In this document: in pieces, positions 34,790-43,185 of the stretch
Layout of the letters: each line of letters starts with the position of its first letter
Position numbering within the stretch: position 1 is the stretch's first letter
Source: Leptospira bourretii
GTDB lineage: Bacteria; Spirochaetota; Leptospiria; Leptospirales; Leptospiraceae
Reading direction: 5' to 3'
DNA: 64,000 nucleotides
NCBI RefSeq assembly: GCF_004770145.1
Contig: NZ_RQFW01000010.1
Coordinates: 5,001 to 69,000 of the forward strand
Translations under genes and position numbers: made by a program
Notes under the pieces: model-generated
The model's input: only the letters and a program-made list of their open reading frames with translations
The model's database searches: none
What the model was told of the DNA's origin: nothing

Positions 34790-36904
34790 TTGTCTTTCCA
34801 GAATATAAAAATTTTTTCCTTAAGTCTTCTGGTGTTTTTGCCTGGAATTTTGTTATCGGAACCTGCGGTTTTACTTTCGCAGGAAATTACCGGCAAATCC
34901 ATCTGGTCGGATGTTCTTGTTTTGGAAGACAAAGACCAATCTATTTCGGAAGAAACCATAACCAATGGATCCTTGGATTCCAAATTTCAAAAAATAAGTT
35001 CCCCCAATTTAGGTTTTTCGAAATCGACTTTTTGGATTCGAGTTTTGGTAACAAACCCAACCGAAGATACAATCCGTTGGAATTTAGTATTTGATTTCCC
35101 ACTTCTGGATGAAATTCAAATTTTTGGAAATGAGTTTCCTAAGTCGTTTGTTCGAACCTTAGGGGATATACATCCTTTTTCGGAAAGGAATTTGGATTAT
35201 CGAAATCCTGTTTTTCCCCTGGAAACTAAATCAGGAGTATCTTCTGTTTATTATTTAAAAATTTCTTCTGAATCGACTATTCCATTAACAATGAGTATAT
35301 GGACGGAACGTGAGTTTTATGATCAATTAAACAAAGAACAATGGATCTTCGGATTGTTTTACGGAATCTTATTTGTGATGATTGCGTATAACTTTTTTAT
35401 TTATATTTTCACTTATGAAAAAAGTTATCTTTTTTATATGTTTTTTGTAAGTTCTATTTTTTTCTTTCATTTTATTAATAATGGATTTGCTTTTCAATAC
35501 CTATGGCCTAATTGGATTTATTGGGCTAATTATTCTCTTCCTTTTTTTATTTGTGTTTCTTGTATCACAGGGCTTATCTTTTCAGATAATTATTTAAATT
35601 TAAAAAAACACCTTCCTAAAATTTCCAAATTGATGTGGGTTTGGGCAGGGATTCTTTTTTTGTTTTCAGGTTTTACATTTTTTTTGAGTTACCGAATTGC
35701 GATGGTTACTGCCATTCTACTCACCGTACCAACTGCTCTTGTAATGGTTTTTAGCGGAACATCTACTTACCTATCCAATGTAAGGGCTGCTCGTTATTTT
35801 TTGATATCATGGTCGTTTTTTCTTTTGGGTGTCCTTTTGTATTCTTTAAAGAGTTTGGGATTTTTGCCAGACAATCAGATCACAAGATGGACCATTCAAA
35901 TTGGAACAGCTTTACAAACCATTCTATTATCACTTGGACTTGCCGATCGAATCAATTTTTTAACAAGAAGTCTCAGGGATCATATTAGAGATCTTTCGCA
36001 TGCAAAGTTAAAAATTGAAGAATCTGAAAAACGATTTCGTGAAATTTTCCAAGGTTCGGATGAAGTTATCATCATGATGAATGAAAACTTCGAGGTGATC
36101 AATGCAAACAGAGCATTATCAAAACATATGGGTTTTCGATTGGATGACTTACGTGGCAAAAAGATTACAGACTTAGTTTATACTGGCAAAGACCAAAAGT
36201 CTGATTACAACGTAATGTATGTCACCGATAAATTAACTGATTTAAAAATGACAGGTTCAATTATTAATTTTAAAACAGAGTTTGATCAAAAATATGTAAA
36301 GGAACCAAAGGAAATGTACTGTCGATTACAATACATAAACTTCGACGAAACCAGAGAAGTATTGGCGACCATGTCATCTCAATTTGAGGATACTATCATC
36401 CAACTCATTGATTCGGAAAAAATTGAACTTTCCATGAACAATTATCTGCGTAATGCGGAGATTGTATCTCAAAAGATCACTTCTCAACTAGCTAAGTATC
36501 TCACTGCTGTGGAACAAACGGAAGTGAGATCATCGGTTCGCGAAATCATCATCAATGCTGTGGAACATGGAAATTTAAATATTAGTTTTGATGAAAAATC
36601 CAAAGCTCTTATGGAAGGAAATTACTTGGAGTTTTTACAAAAAAGACAAGAAGACCCAAGGTATCGCCAAAAACGAATTAAAATCGAATATTCTTTTAAT
36701 AGAGAATTTGTTGCCTATCGAATCACAGACGAAGGTCGTGGTTTTGATCATAAAAAACATATGGAAAAATCATTAGAAGAAATGAACGAAGCACATGTGC
36801 AACATGGACGTGGAATCCTAATGACAAAATCTGTTTTTGATCGGATTGAATATAACGATCGGGGAAACCAAGTCAGTTTGATTAAGTATTTGAATAAAGA
36901 TTAG
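34790..36904 (+). CDS. 7TMR-DISM sensor with PAS and RsbW-like ATPase domains
   Basis: A 704-residue sensor: signal peptide (VFLPGILLS), an extracellular DISMED2-type domain at about 35-180 (FSKSTFWIRVLVTN), seven membrane helices at about 185-390, a short coiled coil, a PAS domain at about 415-530 (FREIFQGSDEVIIMMNENFEVINANRAL) and a C-terminal ATPase with EIIINAVEHGN near 584, ITDEGRGFD and HGRGILMTKSVFDRI. The ATPase resembles anti-sigma RsbW/SpoIIAB kinases and lacks a His phosphoacceptor domain, so output may be through partner switching. TTG start at 34790 follows GGGAGA by 9 bases; no in-frame ATG precedes the signal peptide. Confidence 0.8.
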   Translation: MSFQNIKIFSLSLLVFLPGILLSEPAVLLSQEITGKSIWSDVLVLEDKDQSISEETITNGSLDSKFQKISSPNLGFSKSTFWIRVLVTNPTEDTIRWNLVFDFPLLDEIQIFGNEFPKSFVRTLGDIHPFSERNLDYRNPVFPLETKSGVSSVYYLKISSESTIPLTMSIWTEREFYDQLNKEQWIFGLFYGILFVMIAYNFFIYIFTYEKSYLFYMFFVSSIFFFHFINNGFAFQYLWPNWIYWANYSLPFFICVSCITGLIFSDNYLNLKKHLPKISKLMWVWAGILFLFSGFTFFLSYRIAMVTAILLTVPTALVMVFSGTSTYLSNVRAARYFLISWSFFLLGVLLYSLKSLGFLPDNQITRWTIQIGTALQTILLSLGLADRINFLTRSLRDHIRDLSHAKLKIEESEKRFREIFQGSDEVIIMMNENFEVINANRALSKHMGFRLDDLRGKKITDLVYTGKDQKSDYNVMYVTDKLTDLKMTGSIINFKTEFDQKYVKEPKEMYCRLQYINFDETREVLATMSSQFEDTIIQLIDSEKIELSMNNYLRNAEIVSQKITSQLAKYLTAVEQTEVRSSVREIIINAVEHGNLNISFDEKSKALMEGNYLEFLQKRQEDPRYRQKRIKIEYSFNREFVAYRITDEGRGFDHKKHMEKSLEEMNEAHVQHGRGILMTKSVFDRIEYNDRGNQVSLIKYLNKD

Positions 36905-37827
36905 TTTCGGACCCAATCCAAAACCCACCACTCATTCCATTCTTTGGAGTAGAGGAGTTTACCTGGAAGATGGCTTTGTAATAAACTCAAAAACTGATCT
37001 TTTTTTTCAGTGATGATACCTGAAAAAATAATCCTAGGTGCTTCAATCTTTGCCAGATGACGGATATTTTGTGAAAGAACAGCAAAAGTAATGTTCGCAA
37101 TGGCTAAATCATATTTGGTATTGGATAATTTTGGATTGTCAATCCCTGATTCTTCCACACTGAATTGAAATCCTTTTGGGTATTCATTTTCTGTCCAGTT
37201 AGACCATGCTGCTTTGACAGCATTGGGATCAATGTCCAAGGCAAAAATTTTGGAAACTCCGAATTTCGCAAGGCCTATGGATAAAATTCCAGAACCGGTT
37301 CCCACATCACATGCGGATTGAAATTGAAATTCACCTTTGTCGTACAATTCATCTAAATACTCTAATATGAGTTTGGTGGTCTCGTGGTGGCCTGTTCCAA
37401 ATGCAACACCAGGGTTGATGAAGAGTGGAATCCCACCACTTGGTTTCCAAAGTTTTACAGTCTCTGGTTCGTTTTTTTCCCAAGTGGGAATCACCCAAAG
37501 TTTTTTTCCAATAGAGAATGGTTTATAGTATTCTTTATAGGCTTCTTCGTAATCACGAGTTTCGATGTTTCGTGATTCTGCATTTGAATTGTCTGGTGCG
37601 TTGATTTTTAAAAAGATAAGAATCTTTAATTCCTTATCAATTTCATCAGTTTGCAAATAAATCCGAATGTTGGTATTGTCTCGGATCAGGCCCTGGTCTT
37701 TTTCCTTGGGAGCCTCTCCATCAAATAAAATTTCGTAATAACCAGCGCATTGTAATGTATCCAACAGTTCATAAAAACTGTCAGATAATTCTTTGGGTAG
37801 ATTGACTTTGAGTTCTCTGTATTCCAA
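36901..37827 (-). CDS. prmA: Ribosomal protein L11 methyltransferase
   Basis: A 308-residue PrmA-type enzyme, trimethylating ribosomal protein L11 with S-adenosylmethionine. The signature GVAFGTGHHETT (residues 140-151) and SAM site DVGTGSGILSIG (residues 174-185) are present, followed by ALDIDPNAVKAAW and ANITFAVL. The N-terminal substrate-recognition domain is shorter in conservation but of normal length. It starts two bases after the XRE-cupin gene and overlaps the convergent 7TMR gene by four bases. Confidence 0.87.
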   Translation of the reverse strand: MEYRELKVNLPKELSDSFYELLDTLQCAGYYEILFDGEAPKEKDQGLIRDNTNIRIYLQTDEIDKELKILIFLKINAPDNSNAESRNIETRDYEEAYKEYYKPFSIGKKLWVIPTWEKNEPETVKLWKPSGGIPLFINPGVAFGTGHHETTKLILEYLDELYDKGEFQFQSACDVGTGSGILSIGLAKFGVSKIFALDIDPNAVKAAWSNWTENEYPKGFQFSVEESGIDNPKLSNTKYDLAIANITFAVLSQNIRHLAKIEAPRIIFSGIITEKKDQFLSLLQSHLPGKLLYSKEWNEWWVLDWVRN

Positions 37828-37829
37828 TC

Positions 37830-38453
37830 TTAACCTATTTCGTCCGTATAATCCATCACAAGATACATGAGAGTTTCTTGGTCTGTTGGATTGGAATACT
37901 CATGCGAAACATCGGCTTTAAAAAATACAGAATCTTTTGGTTCTAGTTCCACAACTTTTTCGCCAACGCGTAACCGCAGTTTGCCGGAAACAACAACCAA
38001 GTTTTCAGTAGTTCCTGTTTTATGTGGTTCGGCAACTTCATGCCCGCCAGGTTTTAAAATGAGTTCATAAAATTCTGTTTTGCGATTTCCAAGAAATGGG
38101 AAAAGCGCACGGCTAGCAAAGACTTTGGAATTGGAATATAAAACTTTGGAATTTTCCGCTTTGAGGATATGGATTCCGTCTTGGTTTTTTTCTTTGAGGA
38201 GTTCAGAAAAAGGAACATTGAGTCCGTTTGCAATTTTCCATAACACAGAAATCGTAGGAACCGATTTCCCTTGTTCGATCTGCGATAACATCGCACGGCT
38301 CACTCCACAACGATTTGCGAGTTTATCCAAAGAAAAACCTTTTGTATGGCGGATGAGTTTCAGGTTTTCTTTGACGACATCTGTTATATAATCGCCAGAC
38401 TCTGAAATCAATTGGTCTATTCCGTCACTCGGTTGCTCTACTTTACTTACCAT
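37830..38453 (-). CDS. XRE-cupin transcriptional regulator
   Basis: A 207-residue regulator. An XRE helix-turn-helix spans about 28-86 ([37 protein letters not shown]) and a cupin domain about 100-205 ([34 protein letters not shown]). Family members sense small metabolites such as amino acids or polyamines. ATG at 38453 is preferred; an in-frame TTG five codons earlier is possible. Just before it, TTGACA and TATATT occur, but only 10 bases apart, so no promoter is claimed. It is followed immediately by prmA. Confidence 0.85.
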   Translation of the reverse strand: MVSKVEQPSDGIDQLISESGDYITDVVKENLKLIRHTKGFSLDKLANRCGVSRAMLSQIEQGKSVPTISVLWKIANGLNVPFSELLKEKNQDGIHILKAENSKVLYSNSKVFASRALFPFLGNRKTEFYELILKPGGHEVAEPHKTGTTENLVVVSGKLRLRVGEKVVELEPKDSVFFKADVSHEYSNPTDQETLMYLVMDYTDEIG

Positions 38454-38492
38454 TGTCCAAGCGTCCAATATAACAGAGGTACTGTCAAGAAA

Positions 38493-39179
38493 CTAACGTT
38501 TGATCCTTTCTTTTTTCTCTTCCACCACAAAGACCGGGGGGAGCTTCAGACCTTGCGGAAATTTTTTGTGAATTTCTTTGGCTGTTCCGCGAAAACTGGT
38601 TTCGTTGGCCATGGAGATTCCGAGGGCAAGGAATATTTGCCGGTCCCCAGGTAGGATCTTTGCCAAGGTTTCCAGGCAATGTTTGGCCCGGTAAGGTGTT
38701 TCATAAAAGGCAATGGTGATCCCAAGCCCCAAATATTGTTTTAAGGTTCGTTCTCTTTCTTTTTCCTCCCTTGGCAAAAAACCCAAAAAGAGAAAGGGGG
38801 AGGTGGCAAACCCAGAACTGGTCAGGGCAGCGACGAGGGCAGTTGGTCCGGGAGCCGAACGAACTTCTACACCCATCTCCCAAGCCAGAGGGACAAGCCA
38901 TTTGCCTGGATCTTCGAGTCCGGGGCTTCCCGAATCAGAGATCATACAGGTCCTTTTGGTGGTCGCAAGTTTCATTGCGATCTCATCCATCTCTTGCCTG
39001 GAGGTATGTTCGTTCACTAGATCAAAGGGTTTGGATACTCCCAACTTCTTTAAAAATGTGGAAGTGGTCCTTTGTTCTTCCCCAATGATCCAGTCAGCTT
39101 CCTCTAACAAGGTTTTGGTGCGGGGAGGAAGGTCCTCATCATTTCCTATCGAATTAGATACTAAATAAAGTCGGTTCAT
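38493..39179 (-). CDS. RsmI-like SAM-dependent methyltransferase (tetrapyrrole methylase fold)
   Basis: A 228-residue protein. LYLVSNSIGN at the N-terminus, ISDSGSPGLEDPG near 85, a GPTALVAALTSSG segment and FLFLGFLPRE near 130 align with RsmI, which 2'-O-methylates C1402 of 16S rRNA. The first motif differs from the usual TPIGNL and the G-x-P-x-ISDPG motif is altered, so it is a divergent member and could act on another substrate. Its ATG overlaps the HAD gene stop (ATGA), so it is the third gene of an M23-HAD-methylase operon. Confidence 0.65.
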   Translation of the reverse strand: MNRLYLVSNSIGNDEDLPPRTKTLLEEADWIIGEEQRTTSTFLKKLGVSKPFDLVNEHTSRQEMDEIAMKLATTKRTCMISDSGSPGLEDPGKWLVPLAWEMGVEVRSAPGPTALVAALTSSGFATSPFLFLGFLPREEKERERTLKQYLGLGITIAFYETPYRAKHCLETLAKILPGDRQIFLALGISMANETSFRGTAKEIHKKFPQGLKLPPVFVVEEKKERIKR

Positions 39180-40003
39180 GTCAGCACTGGAGGAAAGGTA
39201 AAATAAGGTTGGACGTAAATTCCTTGGGCCGCACAAGCTTTGGCAAACTCTGGGTTGTCACGATTGATGCCCACGGCCATTTGTTTGGCACGGCAAAGCA
39301 TAGGATAGTCGTTAAAGGAATCCCCAAAAGCTAAGTCGGGATACACACCAATTCTTTCTTCTATGGCTTTTACTTTTCCCTCTCCATATGTATAAGGTTC
39401 AATGAGTTTGTGAGAAAATTTTCCATTTTCACCTAATTCTTGTCTCATGCCAATGACTTTGGATTCTTCTACGGGGAAGAGGTGGGCGATGGCAGCAATT
39501 CCGGGTTCAGGAGATGCGGTCACAATGTACACGGTCCAATTGTGGTGGTTTAAATAAGCTATCAGGTCTTTCATTTCCACTTGGGGAAACACACCGGAAT
39601 CTTTGTCGTAGTGATTGACTCTTTCCCAGGCACGTCTAGACACTTCGTAGTATTCTGTTTTATCCATTCCTTGGAAAATAAAACTAGTCCAGCGGTATCC
39701 TCTTTCGATTCCGTATTCTTTTAATTGGTAGGTGTATTCTTCCCAAACCAATCGTTCCTTTTCTGGATGACTCAGTTTTGTATGGTCACGCCAAAGTTCT
39801 TTATCTCGAAAAAATTCTGATAAATCTTTTGGTACAAATGTAAGTCCACCATGGAGGAGTTCATCCATGATCTTTTCACCGAAATCGTTGCGAATGAGTG
39901 TGTTATCGAAATCAAAACAGGCAATGCCTGGTGTTTGGGGTATGATGGTTGTCAGACGGTCGAAAATTTCGTCCGTCCAACTGTTCTTTGTCAGGTTAGT
40001 CAC
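39176..40003 (-). CDS. HAD-superfamily phosphatase (HAD-IB, SerB-like)
   Basis: A 275-residue hydrolase. Motif I is CFDFDNTLIRND (nucleophile Asp31, Asp33), motif II YIVTASPEPG, and the C-terminal motif FGDSFNDYPML supplies the acidic pair. This fits HAD-IB phosphatases such as phosphoserine phosphatase-like enzymes; the substrate is undetermined. It starts six bases after the M23 peptidase stop and overlaps the RsmI-like gene by four bases. Confidence 0.8.
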   Translation of the reverse strand: MTNLTKNSWTDEIFDRLTTIIPQTPGIACFDFDNTLIRNDFGEKIMDELLHGGLTFVPKDLSEFFRDKELWRDHTKLSHPEKERLVWEEYTYQLKEYGIERGYRWTSFIFQGMDKTEYYEVSRRAWERVNHYDKDSGVFPQVEMKDLIAYLNHHNWTVYIVTASPEPGIAAIAHLFPVEESKVIGMRQELGENGKFSHKLIEPYTYGEGKVKAIEERIGVYPDLAFGDSFNDYPMLCRAKQMAVGINRDNPEFAKACAAQGIYVQPYFTFPPVLT

Positions 40004-40009
40004 TAATAC

Positions 40010-40795
40010 TTAGTCTGCAAATCCAACGATGCTTGTGGCAACTCCTTCTTCATAGGGAGTGAGAAAGTTTTCAGGATTGAGATACACATTGTGAAATCTA
40101 ACTTCAAAGTGAACATGCGGACCGGTGGACTTTCCTGTATTTCCAGAAAAAGCAATGATCTGTCCTTTGCGAACCACATCTCCAGGTTTTACGAGTAACT
40201 CTTGGTTATGGCCATAGACCGTATGGAAATGGTTCATGTCATGGTGGTAAATTTTGACTGCCAGACCATAATCACCACTACGACCAGCCTCTTCTACAAC
40301 ACCATCGGCGGCAGCAAGGACTACGGAATTTTTCGGAATGGCGATGTCGAGGCCAGTGTGCCAAGTGTTCCAGCGTCTTCCAATCCGGGAAGAAATTCGG
40401 GATTTGTGATTGGGGAGAACTGGCCAAATGAATTGGTCGATGGGAGATTCGACAGTTTCCCGGAAGAGTTCTTTTTCTTGGAGTCCCCGCATGTATTCTG
40501 CGGAATAAGGAAAGAAAATGGATCGTTTCAATCGGCTGAGGTCTGATTCCTTTAGGTTGTTGATCTCCATTACCTCTTGGGCCAGGATCCCAAACTCGGA
40601 AGCCTTTTCGAGAAGGCTCTTTTTCTCGGCATTTAGGTCTACCCAAAGGCCCCACTGCTCATTATAACGTTGGAAGACATGGTTGTCCAAAAAAACAGGA
40701 CCATTTTTTTGCTTCTGGTAGGCCGCATAGGCGGAGTAGGTCACTACAAACAGGATTAGGACTAGAATGATATAGTAACTTCGGTTTCGCTTCAT
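40010..40795 (-). CDS. Membrane-anchored M23 (LytM) peptidase
   Basis: A 261-residue protein with one N-terminal membrane anchor (residues 8-26), a short coiled or linker region with possible LysM-like remnant (LAQEVMEINNL), and a C-terminal M23 domain. Zinc ligands are His146 and Asp150 in HTGLDIA, and His229 in HVHFEV; the GHNQELLVKPGDVVRKGQ loop is typical. All catalytic residues appear intact, so it should cut peptidoglycan cross-links or activate an amidase. An ATG five codons upstream is also possible. Confidence 0.87.
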   Translation of the reverse strand: MKRNRSYYIILVLILFVVTYSAYAAYQKQKNGPVFLDNHVFQRYNEQWGLWVDLNAEKKSLLEKASEFGILAQEVMEINNLKESDLSRLKRSIFFPYSAEYMRGLQEKELFRETVESPIDQFIWPVLPNHKSRISSRIGRRWNTWHTGLDIAIPKNSVVLAAADGVVEEAGRSGDYGLAVKIYHHDMNHFHTVYGHNQELLVKPGDVVRKGQIIAFSGNTGKSTGPHVHFEVRFHNVYLNPENFLTPYEEGVATSIVGFAD

Positions 40796-41048
40796 CTCAT
40801 TTCGCCTCAAAAACTCTGGTGCAATGCCAAATTCTCACGGGGCCCCGTCCGGTCAAGGGGAACGGTCGGGGGAATCCGCCCTATTCATGGCATTTATGTG
40901 ACATAACACTGAGAGTGGTTTTCAGGTCATCTGTTTTTCAGAGGGAAAAAAGATTAGAGAGCGGTGTTCAGAGAGCTTTCGTTCCCAATCCCGCCAGAAA
41001 GAGTCTGGTAGGATTGGATACTGTTCGTTCCTGTTTTAGAAAATGGAC

Positions 41049-42290
41049 CTAAGCTGCCTGGGCTTTTTGTCCACTTGTGCGATAGAGATAAATTCCTGCG
41101 GCAAGAAGGCAGACAATCCCAACGGCATAGTAAGCCCAACCCACCCCAAAGTAACCAAGGACGAGAAATCCAAAAAGAAGCCTTGTGATTTCCATGGCCC
41201 CAGCCCAAGATTTCCCTTCAATCAGGGCATTGATGGAAAGTAAGGAAAGAGTTACCCAAACAGTCACAAGGATTTGTGAGATGAGGGAGAACTTAGCGAC
41301 AAACAAAAGAAAAGCAAAGGACAAAAGGAGGACGAGAACAAACCAAGTGGTTGTGTACGTTCTCACTTCCGATTGGGGTTTCGGATCATATTTATGGAAG
41401 GTTTCAGGGCGAACCTCAGGGATGGGTAAAAATCCTGCTGGTTTTGTTCCTTCCCTTGGGTACCAACCTGGTGGTTTGAAAAACACCTTAATTTTATCTA
41501 AGAAATAAGGGGCACTGGCCGCTTGTTTGATCAGTTCCCAGTAATAATGGATATTGGCATAAACCGGATTGAAACTCCGAAGCGGTTTCACAGTTCCATA
41601 CACACAAGGTTCTGTTTCTTCCTGGAAAGTTCCAAACATCCGATCAAAGATAATAAAGATCCCACCATGGTTTTTATCAATGTAGATTGGGTTGATGGCA
41701 TGGTGCACCCTGTGGTGAGAAGGAGTGGAGAGTAGGAATTCGCCAACCTTTCCAATTTTATCCACAGCTTTTGTATGCACCCAGAATTGGTAGATAAGAT
41801 TGATTTGTCCGCTGGCAAGATACATCCAAGGGTGAAATCCAATGAGTGCCAAAGGAACATAGAAAATCCAAGAGACAATTCCACCGAGTCCCGTTTGGCG
41901 AAGGGCGACAACTAAATTGTATTCTTCGCTGTGGTGGTGGATGACATGTCCTGCCCAAAGGATATTGACTTCATGGGCCAAACGGTGGGACCAGTAGTAA
42001 CAAAAGTCTTGGCCGACAATACAGAGGATCCAGGCCCAGGGGTTTGTCATGGCAAATTCAAAAAAACGGAAGTGTTCGTAGATATAAAAATAAGCAAAGA
42101 GTCCAATCCCTTTCTGGAAAAGGCCCCAGATTTGGGAGATGATCCCTGTGCTTAAGTCGGCAATAGAATCGTTTAGCCGGTAGAGGGCTTTGTTTTTGCG
42201 GTATCCAATGTAGACTTCAATTCCAATGAGAAGGAAGAATACGGGGATGGCATAGGTAACGATGGGCGGAGGTGTGAAATTCTCGAACAT
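41049..42290 (-). CDS. Fatty-acid hydroxylase / sterol desaturase family membrane protein
   Basis: A 413-residue membrane enzyme with the three di-iron His boxes: HRLAH (102-106), HVIHH (115-119) and HRVHH (193-197). The order and spacing match the fatty-acid hydroxylase superfamily, close to alkylglycerol monooxygenase-like bacterial members. A C-terminal extension of about 190 residues carries further membrane segments and a soluble part. ATG at 42290 is preferred; an upstream TTG-type start would overlap rsmA. Last gene of the minus-strand train. Confidence 0.82.
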   Translation of the reverse strand: MFENFTPPPIVTYAIPVFFLLIGIEVYIGYRKNKALYRLNDSIADLSTGIISQIWGLFQKGIGLFAYFYIYEHFRFFEFAMTNPWAWILCIVGQDFCYYWSHRLAHEVNILWAGHVIHHHSEEYNLVVALRQTGLGGIVSWIFYVPLALIGFHPWMYLASGQINLIYQFWVHTKAVDKIGKVGEFLLSTPSHHRVHHAINPIYIDKNHGGIFIIFDRMFGTFQEETEPCVYGTVKPLRSFNPVYANIHYYWELIKQAASAPYFLDKIKVFFKPPGWYPREGTKPAGFLPIPEVRPETFHKYDPKPQSEVRTYTTTWFVLVLLLSFAFLLFVAKFSLISQILVTVWVTLSLLSINALIEGKSWAGAMEITRLLFGFLVLGYFGVGWAYYAVGIVCLLAAGIYLYRTSGQKAQAA

Positions 42291-42309
42291 GGCGGTGATG
42301 ATTTTGCCA

Positions 42310-43185
42310 TCATTTTGACAAATGGTCAAGCAAATGTTGACCCAAAGTCAGAAATTGTTCTCGGTTCAATTCTTCTGGCCTTGCGGTGGGTGGAATTTCT
42401 GCCGACTGGATGGCCTTTCCCAAAGCCTCTCGAAAGACGGGATCTTCTGAAAAAGGGGATTCCCGGAGGCTCACCTGAATTTGTTTTCGTTTCCCCCAAA
42501 AGAGAGTGCGTAACATCTGTGACCAGAGTTCTACTTCTCGTTCCGAACTCAGTCGCCACCCATTGGGTTTGGTTTGGACTTTGGGTTTGAGAAGGATCAG
42601 GGCAGAATGGATTTTGGGAATGGGAAAAAAACAATTTTTGTGAACTGTCTTTAGATACTTCACATCACAAAAAGCAGAAAGGAAAACAGATAAGGACGAT
42701 GTTTCTTTGACAAGGCGTTCGGCAAATTCCTTTTGCACCATAAAAATTCCCCCTTGGAAATTTCGACAGTGGATGACTAGAGTATTGATGATTTCTGTTG
42801 TTAGGTGGTAAGGTAAATTTCCAAATACAAAAACCTCTTCTTGGTAGATATGGAAAAGATTTTTTAACGCATCTCCCTCAAATAACAAAGCTTTTGGAAA
42901 CTTCGGTAAAATTTCATCCTTAGCCAATTGGATGTAGGCATGATCAATTTCGAATAGATAGGTTTTTTTGTCCAAACAGAGAACAGGATAAGTGAGAGTC
43001 CCGAGACCAATTCCAATTTCTGCTAAGGACATATTTTCAGTTAACAAAGATTTGGCGGATTTGACAATAAAATCGACTATGTTCTGGTCAATGAGGAAGT
43101 TTTGCCCAAATTTCTTTTGGGCGCGAATTCCTTTGGACTCAAAAAAGGTCTGGATGTTGGAGATAGTCGCGTAAGGGGATTTCAA
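42310..43185 (-). CDS. rsmA: 16S rRNA adenine dimethyltransferase RsmA (KsgA)
   Basis: About 291 residues. KKFGQNFLID, the SAM-binding AEIGIGLGTLT, the FGNLPYHLTTEI catalytic motif (NLPY) and KNCFFPIPKIHSALILL are all characteristic. It dimethylates two adenines near the 3' end of 16S rRNA. The start is a TTG at 43185 with GAGG six bases upstream; another TTG at 43197 lacks a ribosome site. Either start lies inside the 3' end of comEC, giving a coding overlap of about 47 bases. Confidence 0.88.
   Translation of the reverse strand: MKSPYATISNIQTFFESKGIRAQKKFGQNFLIDQNIVDFIVKSAKSLLTENMSLAEIGIGLGTLTYPVLCLDKKTYLFEIDHAYIQLAKDEILPKFPKALLFEGDALKNLFHIYQEEVFVFGNLPYHLTTEIINTLVIHCRNFQGGIFMVQKEFAERLVKETSSLSVFLSAFCDVKYLKTVHKNCFFPIPKIHSALILLKPKVQTKPNGWRLSSEREVELWSQMLRTLFWGKRKQIQVSLRESPFSEDPVFREALGKAIQSAEIPPTARPEELNREQFLTLGQHLLDHLSK

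Noticed and set aside
38453..38492. Promoter boxes TTGACA and TATATT before the XRE-cupin gene
   Set aside because: They are only about 10 bases apart, too close for a sigma-70 promoter.
40837..40848. ACGGGGCCCCGT palindrome in the gap before the M23 gene
   Set aside because: Only 12 bases with no loop; no T tract or gene-regulatory context, so chance or a minor element.
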